Source: Solirubrobacteraceae bacterium (GTDB lineage Bacteria > Actinomycetota > Thermoleophilia > Solirubrobacterales > Solirubrobacteraceae). Taken from it: a DNA stretch of 5,731 nt. Numbering within the stretch: position 1 is the first letter of the stretch; every line of letters begins with the position of its first letter. Below are positions 1 to 5,413 of this stretch, piece after piece. The stretch covers positions 1 to 5,731 of the forward strand of contig JAEMTR010000095.1 in the NCBI GenBank assembly GCA_016462245.1. The letters run 5' to 3'. The translations under genes and the position numbers were made by a program. The notes beneath the pieces are model-generated. The model was not told where the DNA came from and did no database searches. It saw only the letters and a list, made by a program, of their open reading frames with translations.

Positions 1-144
1 CCAGGTAACCGCGCTGCAATGCCTGATGCCGATCCGGCCACTTGGGTGACAGCAGCGCAGATAGGTGCGACAATCTTTGACCTCTGCAGTTCAGATTTTG
101 CTGCAACAAGCGGTGCCCATATCCCTGTATACGGAAAGGCCTAA
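1..144 (+). CDS. C-terminal end of a short-chain dehydrogenase (SDR), 5' part outside window
   Basis: Frame 1 is open from the first base to TAA at 142-144 and gives 47 residues. The peptide contains an NR-x2-MPDAD segment, then W-V-T-x2-QI, then a C-terminal SGAHIPVYGKA. This is the pattern of the last helix and strand of classical SDRs: a (M)P-x-AD segment, a helix of the 'PEQIAEVIAFLASD' type, then '(S/T)GA-x-IPVYG' near the end. Family assignment rests on recognition of that tail; the Rossmann motif and the catalytic YxxxK lie upstream of the window, so substrate and cofactor cannot be stated. Only 3 bp separate its stop from the ROK kinase ATG, so the two are probably co-transcribed and perhaps translationally coupled. 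Some codons (ATA, AGT, TCA) are less GC-biased than those of the neighbours. Alternative: a dihydropteridine-reductase-like SDR, whose tail is similar. Confidence 0.8.
   Translation, partial: PGNRAAMPDADPATWVTAAQIGATIFDLCSSDFAATSGAHIPVYGKA
133..139 (+). promoter_or_regulatory. Ribosome binding site of the ROK kinase, inside the SDR 3' end
   Basis: GGAAAGG ends 8 nt before the ATG at 148 and lies within the last codons of the upstream SDR. It supports the ATG at 148, and therefore the long N-terminal extension of the kinase, and it fits an operon with translational coupling. It contrasts with three other genes in the window that lack any such site. Confidence 0.6.
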
Positions 145-147
145 TTA

Positions 148-1218
148 ATGCCACTGCGTCGACGTTCCCGCGATAAGGATTCAACCACTGCAGCAGCTGG
201 GGTTCCGGCCCCTGCCGCGACGACAAAGCCAGCTCCAGTAGGGGCTCTCGGTGAACTGCGCGCCGGCGTTGATCTAGGCGGCACAAAGATCCTCGTCGTC
301 GTAGTCGACGGCAACAACAAGATTCTTGCCCGCTCGCGCGCGGAGACCCCGCACGTGGGAGGGCCACAGGCCGTCGCCGACCAGATTGCGACCAACATCG
401 ACGACGCGCTCGGCCAGGCCGGCGCCGATGCGAAAGACCTGAAGGGGATTGGCGTCGGTTCGCCGGGCTCGGTCGATCAGGCCTCAGGAACGGTCGCCAA
501 CGCCAGCAACCTGCCTGACTGGATCGAACCCTTCCCGCTCGGTGGCGTGCTTTCGCAGCGCTTTGGAAACCTCCCGGTGCGGCTCGGCAACGACGTAAGC
601 GTGGCAGTCAACGCTGAGTACAAGCTCGGCGCAGGGCGACCCTACGACGCACTGCTCGGCGTCTGGTGGGGGACCGGCGTTGGTGGCGGATTGATCCTCG
701 ACCGCCGCCAGTGGGACGGCCGCGGCTACGCAGGCGAATTTGGCCACATGGTGATCGAACTTGGTGGCGCGAAGTGCGGCTGCGGCAACCGCGGCTGCGT
801 TGAGGCCTATGCCGGCCGCCGCGACATGGAGGCTTGGGTGCGCAAGCAGCGCAAGAAGGGCAAGAAGACCGACCTCGTCAAGATCATGAAGCACCGCGAG
901 CGCGAATCGTTCACGAGCGGCATCTGGGCGAAGGGGATTCGCAACGACGACAAGCTCGCCGCCAAGGCCGTCGACCGAGCGATTGCAGCGATCTCGGCGG
1001 GAATCGGCTCAGCCGTCAACCTGCTTGACGTTCCGGCCGTCGTGATCGGTGGCGGCATGGGCGAGCGCTTCTTCAGCGATCGCCAAGCCGAGTTCGAGAG
1101 CGAGACCGCCAAGCACCTGTTCCGCAAGGAGGCGCCGCCGGCGCTGCTGGCGACAGAGCTCGGCGATGATGGTGGCGCGCTCGGCGCGGCGCTGTTAGCA
1201 CTGGCTGGATCGAGCTAA
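148..1218 (+). CDS. ROK-family sugar kinase (glucokinase-like), zinc-binding type
   Basis: The 356-residue product should be a cytoplasmic ATP-dependent hexose kinase. ROK enzymes phosphorylate glucose, ManNAc, GlcNAc or fructose; a few members are repressors, but no N-terminal helix-turn-helix is seen here. Visible motifs are the phosphate-binding DLGGTK at 42-47, GND at 147-149 with D149 the expected catalytic base, GTGVGGG at 175-181, the sugar-binding E197-F-G-H200, and the ROK zinc motif C210-x-C212-G-x2-G-C217-x-E219 with H200 as the fourth ligand. A VVIGGGMG segment sits at 298-305. All key residues are intact. The protein is longer than the usual 300-320 residues because of a charged, then Ala/Pro/Thr-rich extension (about 1-36) before the kinase fold and a very basic stretch at about 232-252. 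It follows an SDR tail by 3 bp and has an SD sequence. Exact sugar specificity cannot be read from the sequence. Confidence 0.92.
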   Translation: MPLRRRSRDKDSTTAAAGVPAPAATTKPAPVGALGELRAGVDLGGTKILVVVVDGNNKILARSRAETPHVGGPQAVADQIATNIDDALGQAGADAKDLKGIGVGSPGSVDQASGTVANASNLPDWIEPFPLGGVLSQRFGNLPVRLGNDVSVAVNAEYKLGAGRPYDALLGVWWGTGVGGGLILDRRQWDGRGYAGEFGHMVIELGGAKCGCGNRGCVEAYAGRRDMEAWVRKQRKKGKKTDLVKIMKHRERESFTSGIWAKGIRNDDKLAAKAVDRAIAAISAGIGSAVNLLDVPAVVIGGGMGERFFSDRQAEFESETAKHLFRKEAPPALLATELGDDGGALGAALLALAGSS

Positions 1219-1266
1219 ATGCGGCAGGGAACTGCTGTTGCGAGCCTGTAAGAGAGCCGCCAACTG

Positions 1267-1275
1267 TGCTACAAA
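1267..1275 (+). promoter_or_regulatory. Extended -10 promoter candidate for the lipid hydroxylase, leaderless type
   Basis: TG-C-TACAAA (1267-1275) has the extended -10 form TGnTAnnnT-like, ends 7 nt before the ATG at 1283 and is embedded in an AT-rich patch. No Shine-Dalgarno sequence occurs between it and the ATG, so transcription would start at or near the A of the start codon. No good -35 is visible 16-18 bp upstream (TGTAAG at 1247-1252 is weak), as is common for extended -10 promoters. The last base of the hexamer is A rather than the preferred T. Confidence 0.5.
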
Positions 1276-1282
1276 ATAAACG

Positions 1283-1942
1283 ATGACCGACGTCCAAACG
1301 GTGATCCACAACGACTCGGCCGAACTGCCGCGGCAGGAGCTGCTGAAGGCTTCGCCGCCTATGTTTGCGAAGTCGTGGTTGGATCGATTCACGAGAGTTC
1401 ACGTAGCCGTCGTGCCGGTGATCTTCATTCCCGTGATTGTCGCCTTCGCGATTCTCGGCCTGCGCGAGATCGTCCTCTGGCAGGGAGTTATCTGGGCGAT
1501 TGTCGGCTACGGCATCTGGACGCTGACCGAGTACTGGCTCCACCGCGTCGTCTTCCACTTCGAGCCCGACCACCCGCTCGGCGCCCGACTCCACTGGATG
1601 ATCCACGGCGTCCACCACGACCATCCGAACGACCCGATGCGGCTCGTGATGCCGCCATCGGCCTCGATCCCACTTGGGCTGATCTTCATCGCCGCCTTCC
1701 AGTTGCTGCTTCCCTTCTCGCAGGCCTGCATGCTCAGCGCCGGTTTCTTCATCGGCTACCTGACCTACGACATGACGCACTACTACCTCCACCACCGCCG
1801 CCCGACGACGGCCGTTGGGCGCAAGCTGCGCGAGCTTCACATGCGCCACCACTTTCAAGATCACGATCGCGGCTATGGCGTCAGCGCCCCTTATTGGGAC
1901 AAGGTCTTCGGCACGGCGCAGAAGTCGCGCCGCGAAGACTGA
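1283..1942 (+). CDS. FA2H/sterol desaturase-family di-iron membrane hydroxylase
   Basis: The 219-residue product belongs to the fatty acid hydroxylase superfamily: integral-membrane, histidine-box, non-haem di-iron enzymes that hydroxylate or desaturate lipids. Histidine clusters in order are E83-YWLH87-x4-H92, H104-x3-H108-x2-HH112-x-H114-P, H166-x3-HH171, and H186-x2-HH190 with the ending GYGVSAPYWDKVFGT (197-211). The HHxHPxDxxRLVxPP segment (111-125) resembles FA2H/Scs7 fatty acid 2-hydroxylases more than ERG3/ERG25. Hydrophobic spans lie near 39-60, 64-82, 127-146 and 149-165, so the His boxes face one side of the membrane. No cytochrome b5 domain is present, unlike eukaryotic FA2H, so electrons must come from another protein. 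ATG at 1283 is preceded by an extended -10 but no SD. The lipid substrate is unknown; a carotenoid-type hydroxylase is less likely. Confidence 0.88.
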   Translation: MTDVQTVIHNDSAELPRQELLKASPPMFAKSWLDRFTRVHVAVVPVIFIPVIVAFAILGLREIVLWQGVIWAIVGYGIWTLTEYWLHRVVFHFEPDHPLGARLHWMIHGVHHDHPNDPMRLVMPPSASIPLGLIFIAAFQLLLPFSQACMLSAGFFIGYLTYDMTHYYLHHRRPTTAVGRKLRELHMRHHFQDHDRGYGVSAPYWDKVFGTAQKSRRED

Positions 1943-2084
1943 TCTACGCGCCTTTAGAAGCGGCTGTTGGCCAACTGGTGCACACGGACTTGACTTTGCT
2001 GTGGCGTCGCCGCATTCCAGCAGGCGATTGAGTTCAACGGCCACCGCTAAGGGGTAAGGACGGGCAGCTGATTGTTGGATGCGC

Positions 2085-2113
2085 GCCGCTCAATCGAGCG
2101 GCCCGCTTTCGTT
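2085..2113 (+). terminator. Probable hairpin terminator after the lipid hydroxylase
   Basis: GCCGCTC (2085-2091) and GAGCGGC (2096-2102) form a perfect 7-bp GC-rich stem with a 4-nt AATC loop, followed by CCGCTTTCGTT (2103-2113), a poor T-tract. It lies about 140 bp after the hydroxylase stop and just before the promoter candidate of the next gene, the right place for a terminator. The weak U-run makes efficiency uncertain; it could instead be a regulatory inverted repeat. Confidence 0.5.
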
Positions 2114-2138
2114 GGTAATCCGCGGCGATCGCTAGTCT
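2112..2138 (+). promoter_or_regulatory. Promoter candidate of the GT-C-like membrane protein, leaderless type
   Basis: TAGTCT (2133-2138) matches the actinobacterial TAnnnT -10 and ends 8 nt before the GTG at 2147. TTGGTA (2112-2117) could be a -35, with a short 15-bp spacer. No convincing Shine-Dalgarno sequence precedes the GTG; only a weak GAAG is present, about 4 nt away. The arrangement suggests that transcription starts at the GTG. The rest of the 1943-2146 gap holds the hairpin above, a short GTTGGCCAAC palindrome (1966-1975) and nothing else I can support. Confidence 0.4.
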
Positions 2139-2146
2139 GAAGCGTC

Positions 2147-3631
2147 GTGTCGACGACCGAACGCAATCGCGGCGGCGGCGACGAACGCCTAGAGCGCTAC
2201 GTGATGATCGCGCTGATCATCGTGATCTCGGTGGCGGTACTCGTCGGCTTGCTTGCGTATCAACCGCCAGCGACCTTCGACACGCTCTCGTCGCTCAATT
2301 GGTCGCGCGACATCTGGGAAGGGGTGATGCCGAACTTCGCTGGCTATCGCGTGCCGACCGAACACCCGCTGATGCTGGCGATCGGCTTGCTGCTACTGCC
2401 TTTCGGTGACGCCGCGCCACAGATGTTCGTAGCGCTTGCGCTGGTTGGCTACATCGCGCTACTGATTGCCGTTTTCCGCTTTGGTGTCTTTGTCACCGGA
2501 ATTTTTGGTGGACTCGTCGCGATCGGCCTGATGGCGACGCGGCTCGACGTCGCATGGCTGGCCGGCGTCGGTTTCCTCGATCCGCCCTACGCGGCTTTGA
2601 TCTGCTGGGCTGCCTACCTTGAAGCTCGCTCGCCGCGCCGTGGCGGGCTGGTCTGGGTACTGCTGATCCTGGCCGGGCTGCTGCGCCCTGAGGCTTGGCT
2701 CTTGCTCGGGCTGTACTTCCTCTGGGTCGGCTACCCGCTTAGCTGGTCGGGCCGCTTTCGGATTCTCTGCTACACCGCTATCGCGCCGCTGATCTGGCTG
2801 GCCACCGATTGGTTTGTGACCGGCAACCCGCTCTTCTCGATGACGGCGACCAGTCGAAATGCCGTCGATCTCGGTCGTAGTCGCCCATTCGAAACGCTCC
2901 CCTACTACACGCTCTATTGGACAAATTCGGTGCTGAAGCTACCGCTTTCAATCCTTGCCGGGCTAGGCGTTGTGTTGGCCATCCAACAGCGCCGCACTCA
3001 GCTAATTCTTCCCGCGATCTTGGTTGCGACGACTTGGTTCTCTTACCTAGTTATTGCCAGCGGCGGCCTCGCGAACGTCTGGCGCTACATCTTGATTGCC
3101 GTCGTCGGTTTGATTCTCTTCGCAACCTATGCCGTGACCGGCTGGAGCAAGGTGGAACGCGGCAGCACCTTCAAGAAGATCTGGGCCGGCGCTGCGCTGC
3201 TGCTGGTAATCGCCGGTTTCGGTTGGACCGTGACCCATCTCAACGTCACTCGAATTGACGAGGACGTCCGTCGCCGCCGTGCGATCACCGATCAGTTCCG
3301 CGCGATCATGACCAATCCCGAAGTGCTGAAGGCGCGTCGATGCGGGGCCGTCAGCGTGCCCAATCAGAAGCTGCTGCCGGAGGCGAAGTGGAGCTTCCGT
3401 CTCGATCCGCCGGCGATCATTCCGCGCTCCGATACGAAGATTCCGGTTCAGACCGAGGGCGTCGCGATCCTGATCAATCCGGCATACGAGTCTCGCCCCG
3501 ATCTGAACGTCAACGAGTACGCCGTCGATAACGGCTGGGAGGCACTTCAGGTTCCGCCTCCGGGCTTCAAGTTCATCGCCAGCAACGAATACTTCCTCGC
3601 CTACGGCCGCTGCGCCCCCGGCAGCCCTTGA
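2147..3631 (+). CDS. Polytopic GT-C-like membrane protein (putative lipid-linked-sugar glycosyltransferase)
   Basis: The 494-residue product has a short charged cytoplasmic N-terminus (1-18) and about ten to eleven hydrophobic spans (near 19-38, 75-86, 94-112, 114-131, 146-159, 168-180, 183-197, 205-222, 263-280, 286-305, 313-331 and 345-361; some may be re-entrant), then a soluble C-terminal domain at about 365-494. The first loop (about 39-74) carries acidic and aromatic residues (D45, W52, D55, W57, E58) and ends in P-T-E-HPL, the layout of GT-C enzymes of the PMT/GT39/ArnT kind, in which an Asp of this loop is the catalytic base. An LLRPEAW segment (178-184) is typical of actinobacterial members. 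The C-terminal domain holds only two cysteines, C399 and C489, near its two ends. Family membership is inferred from architecture, and donor and acceptor are unknown. The GTG start is chosen because it begins the only complete N-terminal helix and follows a -10-like TAGTCT. Confidence 0.72.
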   Translation: MSTTERNRGGGDERLERYVMIALIIVISVAVLVGLLAYQPPATFDTLSSLNWSRDIWEGVMPNFAGYRVPTEHPLMLAIGLLLLPFGDAAPQMFVALALVGYIALLIAVFRFGVFVTGIFGGLVAIGLMATRLDVAWLAGVGFLDPPYAALICWAAYLEARSPRRGGLVWVLLILAGLLRPEAWLLLGLYFLWVGYPLSWSGRFRILCYTAIAPLIWLATDWFVTGNPLFSMTATSRNAVDLGRSRPFETLPYYTLYWTNSVLKLPLSILAGLGVVLAIQQRRTQLILPAILVATTWFSYLVIASGGLANVWRYILIAVVGLILFATYAVTGWSKVERGSTFKKIWAGAALLLVIAGFGWTVTHLNVTRIDEDVRRRRAITDQFRAIMTNPEVLKARRCGAVSVPNQKLLPEAKWSFRLDPPAIIPRSDTKIPVQTEGVAILINPAYESRPDLNVNEYAVDNGWEALQVPPPGFKFIASNEYFLAYGRCAPGSP

Positions 3632-3684
3632 GCTTTAGCGCGGCAGGCGCAGTGGTCGTTCAGCTGGCGGATGCGCAGCTTGGC

Positions 3685-4476
3685 TCAGGCGACCGGCAGC
3701 GGCGCTTGGCCGAAGCTGACGCCGCGCTGCTCGTTAAACCCGGCCGGAATGCCGCTGCGCAGCAGGAAGCGGGGGTTGGCCTGCGTTAGCCGCCAGGCTT
3801 GAAGCGACGAGGCACCGGCCTTCAGCGTCAGCGCGAAGCCGAGCGCAGCGGTGTGGTCGCGCGTGCCGGGGTGGGCGTCGGAGGCGAGCGTGAAGGCGTA
3901 GCCGCTGCGCAGCAGCCCAACAGCAGCCTCTTGCGCTTCGAGGCCGTTGTTCCCGAGCAGCGAGCAGACGTTGATCTGCAGCAGCGCGCCTTCAGCTACG
4001 AGGCCACGAAGTAGCTGCCAGCCGCCATCGCTGAAGAGGCCGCGGGCGCGCTCGGGGTGAGCGATCACGAGGCCAAAGCCGCGCGCCATCAGCTCGCGGC
4101 AGTCGTCGGCGAAGCGCTGGTCAACGCCAGCGAAAGGGATTTCAAAGAGCAGCCAGCGGGCGCCGGGCGGGCCGTTGGCGATCAGCTCAAGTTGATCGTT
4201 GCTGAGCGCGTTTGGCTCCGAAGGGTGGAGTTCACCGCCGGCGTGGATTCGAAGTGGAATCTCGCGCTGCTCGAGTTCGGAGCTGAGCGCGGCGACGCGA
4301 TCGGCGATCTCGGTCGGGTCGAACGGGAAGCGCGGGTTGCCGACGTGTGGGGTTGCGATCAGCTCGCGGACGCCCTCGTCAACGAGCCTGCGCGCGTACT
4401 CGACGCTCTCTTCAAGGTCGCGCGCGCCATCGTCGACGGCGGGCAGAATGTGGCAATGGATATCTACGTATGACAT
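3685..4476 (-). CDS. CpsB/YwqE-type PHP-domain tyrosine-protein phosphatase
   Basis: The 263-residue product is a manganese-dependent PHP-fold phosphatase. In this family (CpsB, Wzb-like CapC, YwqE) the enzyme removes phosphate from the tyrosine-rich tail of BY-kinases and so tunes capsule or exopolysaccharide synthesis in the cytoplasm. The full set of metal ligands and signature motifs is visible: D5-x-H7-C-H9 with the CpsB-specific VDDGA at 14-18, TPH44, GGE82LH, FE112IP, H140PER, and SD200AH202. Length matches the usual 240-265. The ATG at 4476 places the first metal motif five residues in, as normal, and no SD precedes it. No BY-kinase, Wzx or Wzy gene is in the window; the convergent neighbour is a GT-C-like membrane protein. 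Some family members are annotated as general PHP phosphoesterases, so the phosphotyrosine substrate is family knowledge, not shown here. Confidence 0.9.
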   Translation of the reverse strand: MSYVDIHCHILPAVDDGARDLEESVEYARRLVDEGVRELIATPHVGNPRFPFDPTEIADRVAALSSELEQREIPLRIHAGGELHPSEPNALSNDQLELIANGPPGARWLLFEIPFAGVDQRFADDCRELMARGFGLVIAHPERARGLFSDGGWQLLRGLVAEGALLQINVCSLLGNNGLEAQEAAVGLLRSGYAFTLASDAHPGTRDHTAALGFALTLKAGASSLQAWRLTQANPRFLLRSGIPAGFNEQRGVSFGQAPLPVA

Positions 4477-4478
4477 TT

Positions 4479-4506
4479 AGTGGTCTGTAACGAGCCTAGG
4501 ACCACT
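4479..4506. repeat. 7-bp inverted repeat in the PHP phosphatase promoter (operator candidate)
   Basis: AGTGGTC (4479-4485) and GACCACT (4500-4506) are perfect inverted copies with a 14-bp spacer. The half-site centres are 21 bp apart, two DNA turns, so a dimeric regulator could contact both from one face. One arm abuts the -10-like hexamer (4484-4489) and the other lies between the expected -10 and -35. Alternatively, it is a weak stem-loop if transcription starts further upstream. A CCTAGG palindrome lies at 4495-4500, touching the second arm. Confidence 0.45.
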
Positions 4507-4512
4507 TCGCCA
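4484..4512 (-). promoter_or_regulatory. Promoter candidate of the PHP phosphatase, leaderless type
   Basis: On the minus strand TACAGA (4489-4484) ends 7 nt before the ATG at 4476, the same distance as TACAAA before the hydroxylase at 1283. TGGCGA (4512-4507) stands at the -35 position with a 17-bp spacer but matches TTGACA at only three bases, which fits an activator-dependent promoter. No SD sequence is present. An alternative -10 is TAGGCT (4498-4493), which would give a leader of roughly ten nucleotides. Confidence 0.4.
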
Positions 4513-4526
4513 TTCTTTTGCCATTC
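4509..4526 (-). repeat. Direct repeat with 11-bp period upstream of the PHP phosphatase (response-regulator box candidate)
   Basis: On the minus strand GAATGGC occurs at 4526-4520 and again at 4515-4509, separated by AAAA. The repeat is 7 bp plus a 4-bp A-only spacer, giving an exact 11-bp period. This is the layout of binding sites for OmpR/PhoB-family response regulators, whose DNA-binding domains bind head to tail on 7-bp repeats one helical turn apart. The proximal copy overlaps the weak -35, where such activators contact RNA polymerase. Which regulator would bind is unknown. Confidence 0.45.
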
Positions 4527-4558
4527 CCGCTGCGGCTTAACGAGATTTTTACTGCGCG

Positions 4559-5413
4559 TCAGGCCTCCGGCCAGCCGTCAACGAAGATGTCGAGCGCCAG
4601 CTTCGAATCATCCTCGGCGTAGCTGCTGAGATCGGTGATTCCTGCCTGCGCGAGCGCCTCATCGTCAATGAACGCGTTACCTGTGCACGCAGCAGGGTCG
4701 CGGATTAGGATCTCGCGCGCGGCGTCGGCGACGATCTGAGGCGTGCGCGCCTGCGCCATCGCTGCGTCGCCGCCGAGCAGGTTCTGAACCGCCGCCGTGG
4801 CGATCAGCGTGCGCGGCCAAAGGCAGTTCGCCGCGACCCCATTGGCGCGCTCATCTTCCGCCAGGCCGAGCGTCAGGATCGACATCCCGAACTTCGCAAC
4901 GGTGTACGGCCCGTGGCCCTTAAGCCACTTCGGGTCGGTTGAGAGCGGTGGGCTGAGCGTCAGCACGTGCGCGTGGTCGGATTCGCGCAGCTGTGGCAGG
5001 CAGGCCTGCGTTACTACCAGCGTGCCGCGGACGTTGATGTCGGCCATCAGGTCATAACGCTTCGGCGGCAGCTCGCCGATCGGGCGCAGGTCGATCGCAG
5101 AGGCGTTGTTGACGCAGATGTCGATCCCGCCGAAAGTCTCGACCGTCTTCGCGACTGCGTCAGCAACCTGATCTTCGTAGCGGATGTCGCCGAGGATCGG
5201 CAGCGCCTTGCCACCGGCAGCGTTGATCTCCTCAGCGGCGGTGTGGATCGTCCCCGGCAGTTTCGGGTTCGGCTCGTCGGTCTTCGCCATGATCGCGACG
5301 TTGGCGCCCTCCTGGGCGAGGCGAACGGCTATCGCGAGGCCGATCCCTCGGCTTCCGCCCGACATGAAAACAGTCCGTCCTTCGAATGCACCCACGGTGA
5401 TCTCCCTCGTCAT
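4559..5413 (-). CDS. HSDL2-like SDR-family NAD(P)-dependent oxidoreductase
   Basis: The 284-residue product is a soluble short-chain dehydrogenase. Cofactor and catalytic motifs are complete: GGSRGIG at 19-25, D76, NNAS at 102-105, catalytic S154 in LTLSPPL, and Y170-x3-K174. Several segments are diagnostic of the HSDL2 (hydroxysteroid dehydrogenase-like 2) subgroup: AKTDEPNPKLPGTIHTAAEEI (43-63), GGIDICVNNAS, DPKW, LWPRT(x)IATAAVQNLLGG and GNAFIDDE. The C-terminal SCP2 lipid-transfer domain of animal HSDL2 is absent, as is usual in bacteria. The substrate is not established for this subgroup; a fatty acyl or steroid-like compound is only an inference from the animal protein. The gene follows the P-type ATPase by 27 bp in the same frame and may be its operon partner. 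The start is uncertain: ATG 5413 has its GGAGG only 2 nt away, while GTG 5395 (278 residues) has AGGGAG at 6 nt. Confidence 0.9.
   Translation of the reverse strand: MTREITVGAFEGRTVFMSGGSRGIGLAIAVRLAQEGANVAIMAKTDEPNPKLPGTIHTAAEEINAAGGKALPILGDIRYEDQVADAVAKTVETFGGIDICVNNASAIDLRPIGELPPKRYDLMADINVRGTLVVTQACLPQLRESDHAHVLTLSPPLSTDPKWLKGHGPYTVAKFGMSILTLGLAEDERANGVAANCLWPRTLIATAAVQNLLGGDAAMAQARTPQIVADAAREILIRDPAACTGNAFIDDEALAQAGITDLSSYAEDDSKLALDIFVDGWPEA

Noticed and set aside
77..131. TTGACC (77-82) with TGTATA (126-131) as an internal promoter for the ROK kinase
   Set aside because: The spacing is 43 bp, far from 16-18, and no matching partner exists at the right distance for either element.
1966..1975. 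GTTGGCCAAC perfect 10-bp palindrome after the hydroxylase
   Set aside because: The outward extension is broken by a T-T mismatch, there is no T-tract and no promoter nearby, and a 10-bp palindrome (five pairs) is common by chance in this length.
1073..2044. Long minus-strand open frame opposite the kinase end and the hydroxylase
   Set aside because: It runs antisense across two well-supported genes, has a low-complexity His/Arg/Val-rich composition and no recognisable motif. Such frames are expected opposite GC-rich codons.
2125..2132. GCGATCGC palindrome resembling the cyanobacterial HIP1 element
   Set aside because: A single copy in a GC-rich gap; HIP1 is meaningful only when highly repeated, and the gene content does not suggest a cyanobacterium.
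2079..2135. Tiny plus-strand ORF of 18 codons from ATG 2079 to TAG 2133-2135 in the gap before the membrane protein
   Set aside because: No well-placed SD, it spans the terminator-like hairpin, and it ends in the -10 candidate; too short to support as a leader peptide.
3632..3684. Search for a bidirectional terminator between the convergent genes
   Set aside because: Only a 4-bp GCGC/GCGC pairing without a T-run was found, which is not enough to call.
4540..4558. TTTTT run after the SDR as its terminator
   Set aside because: The T-run is on the plus strand; for the minus-strand SDR transcript it reads as A's, and no GC-rich stem precedes it on either strand.
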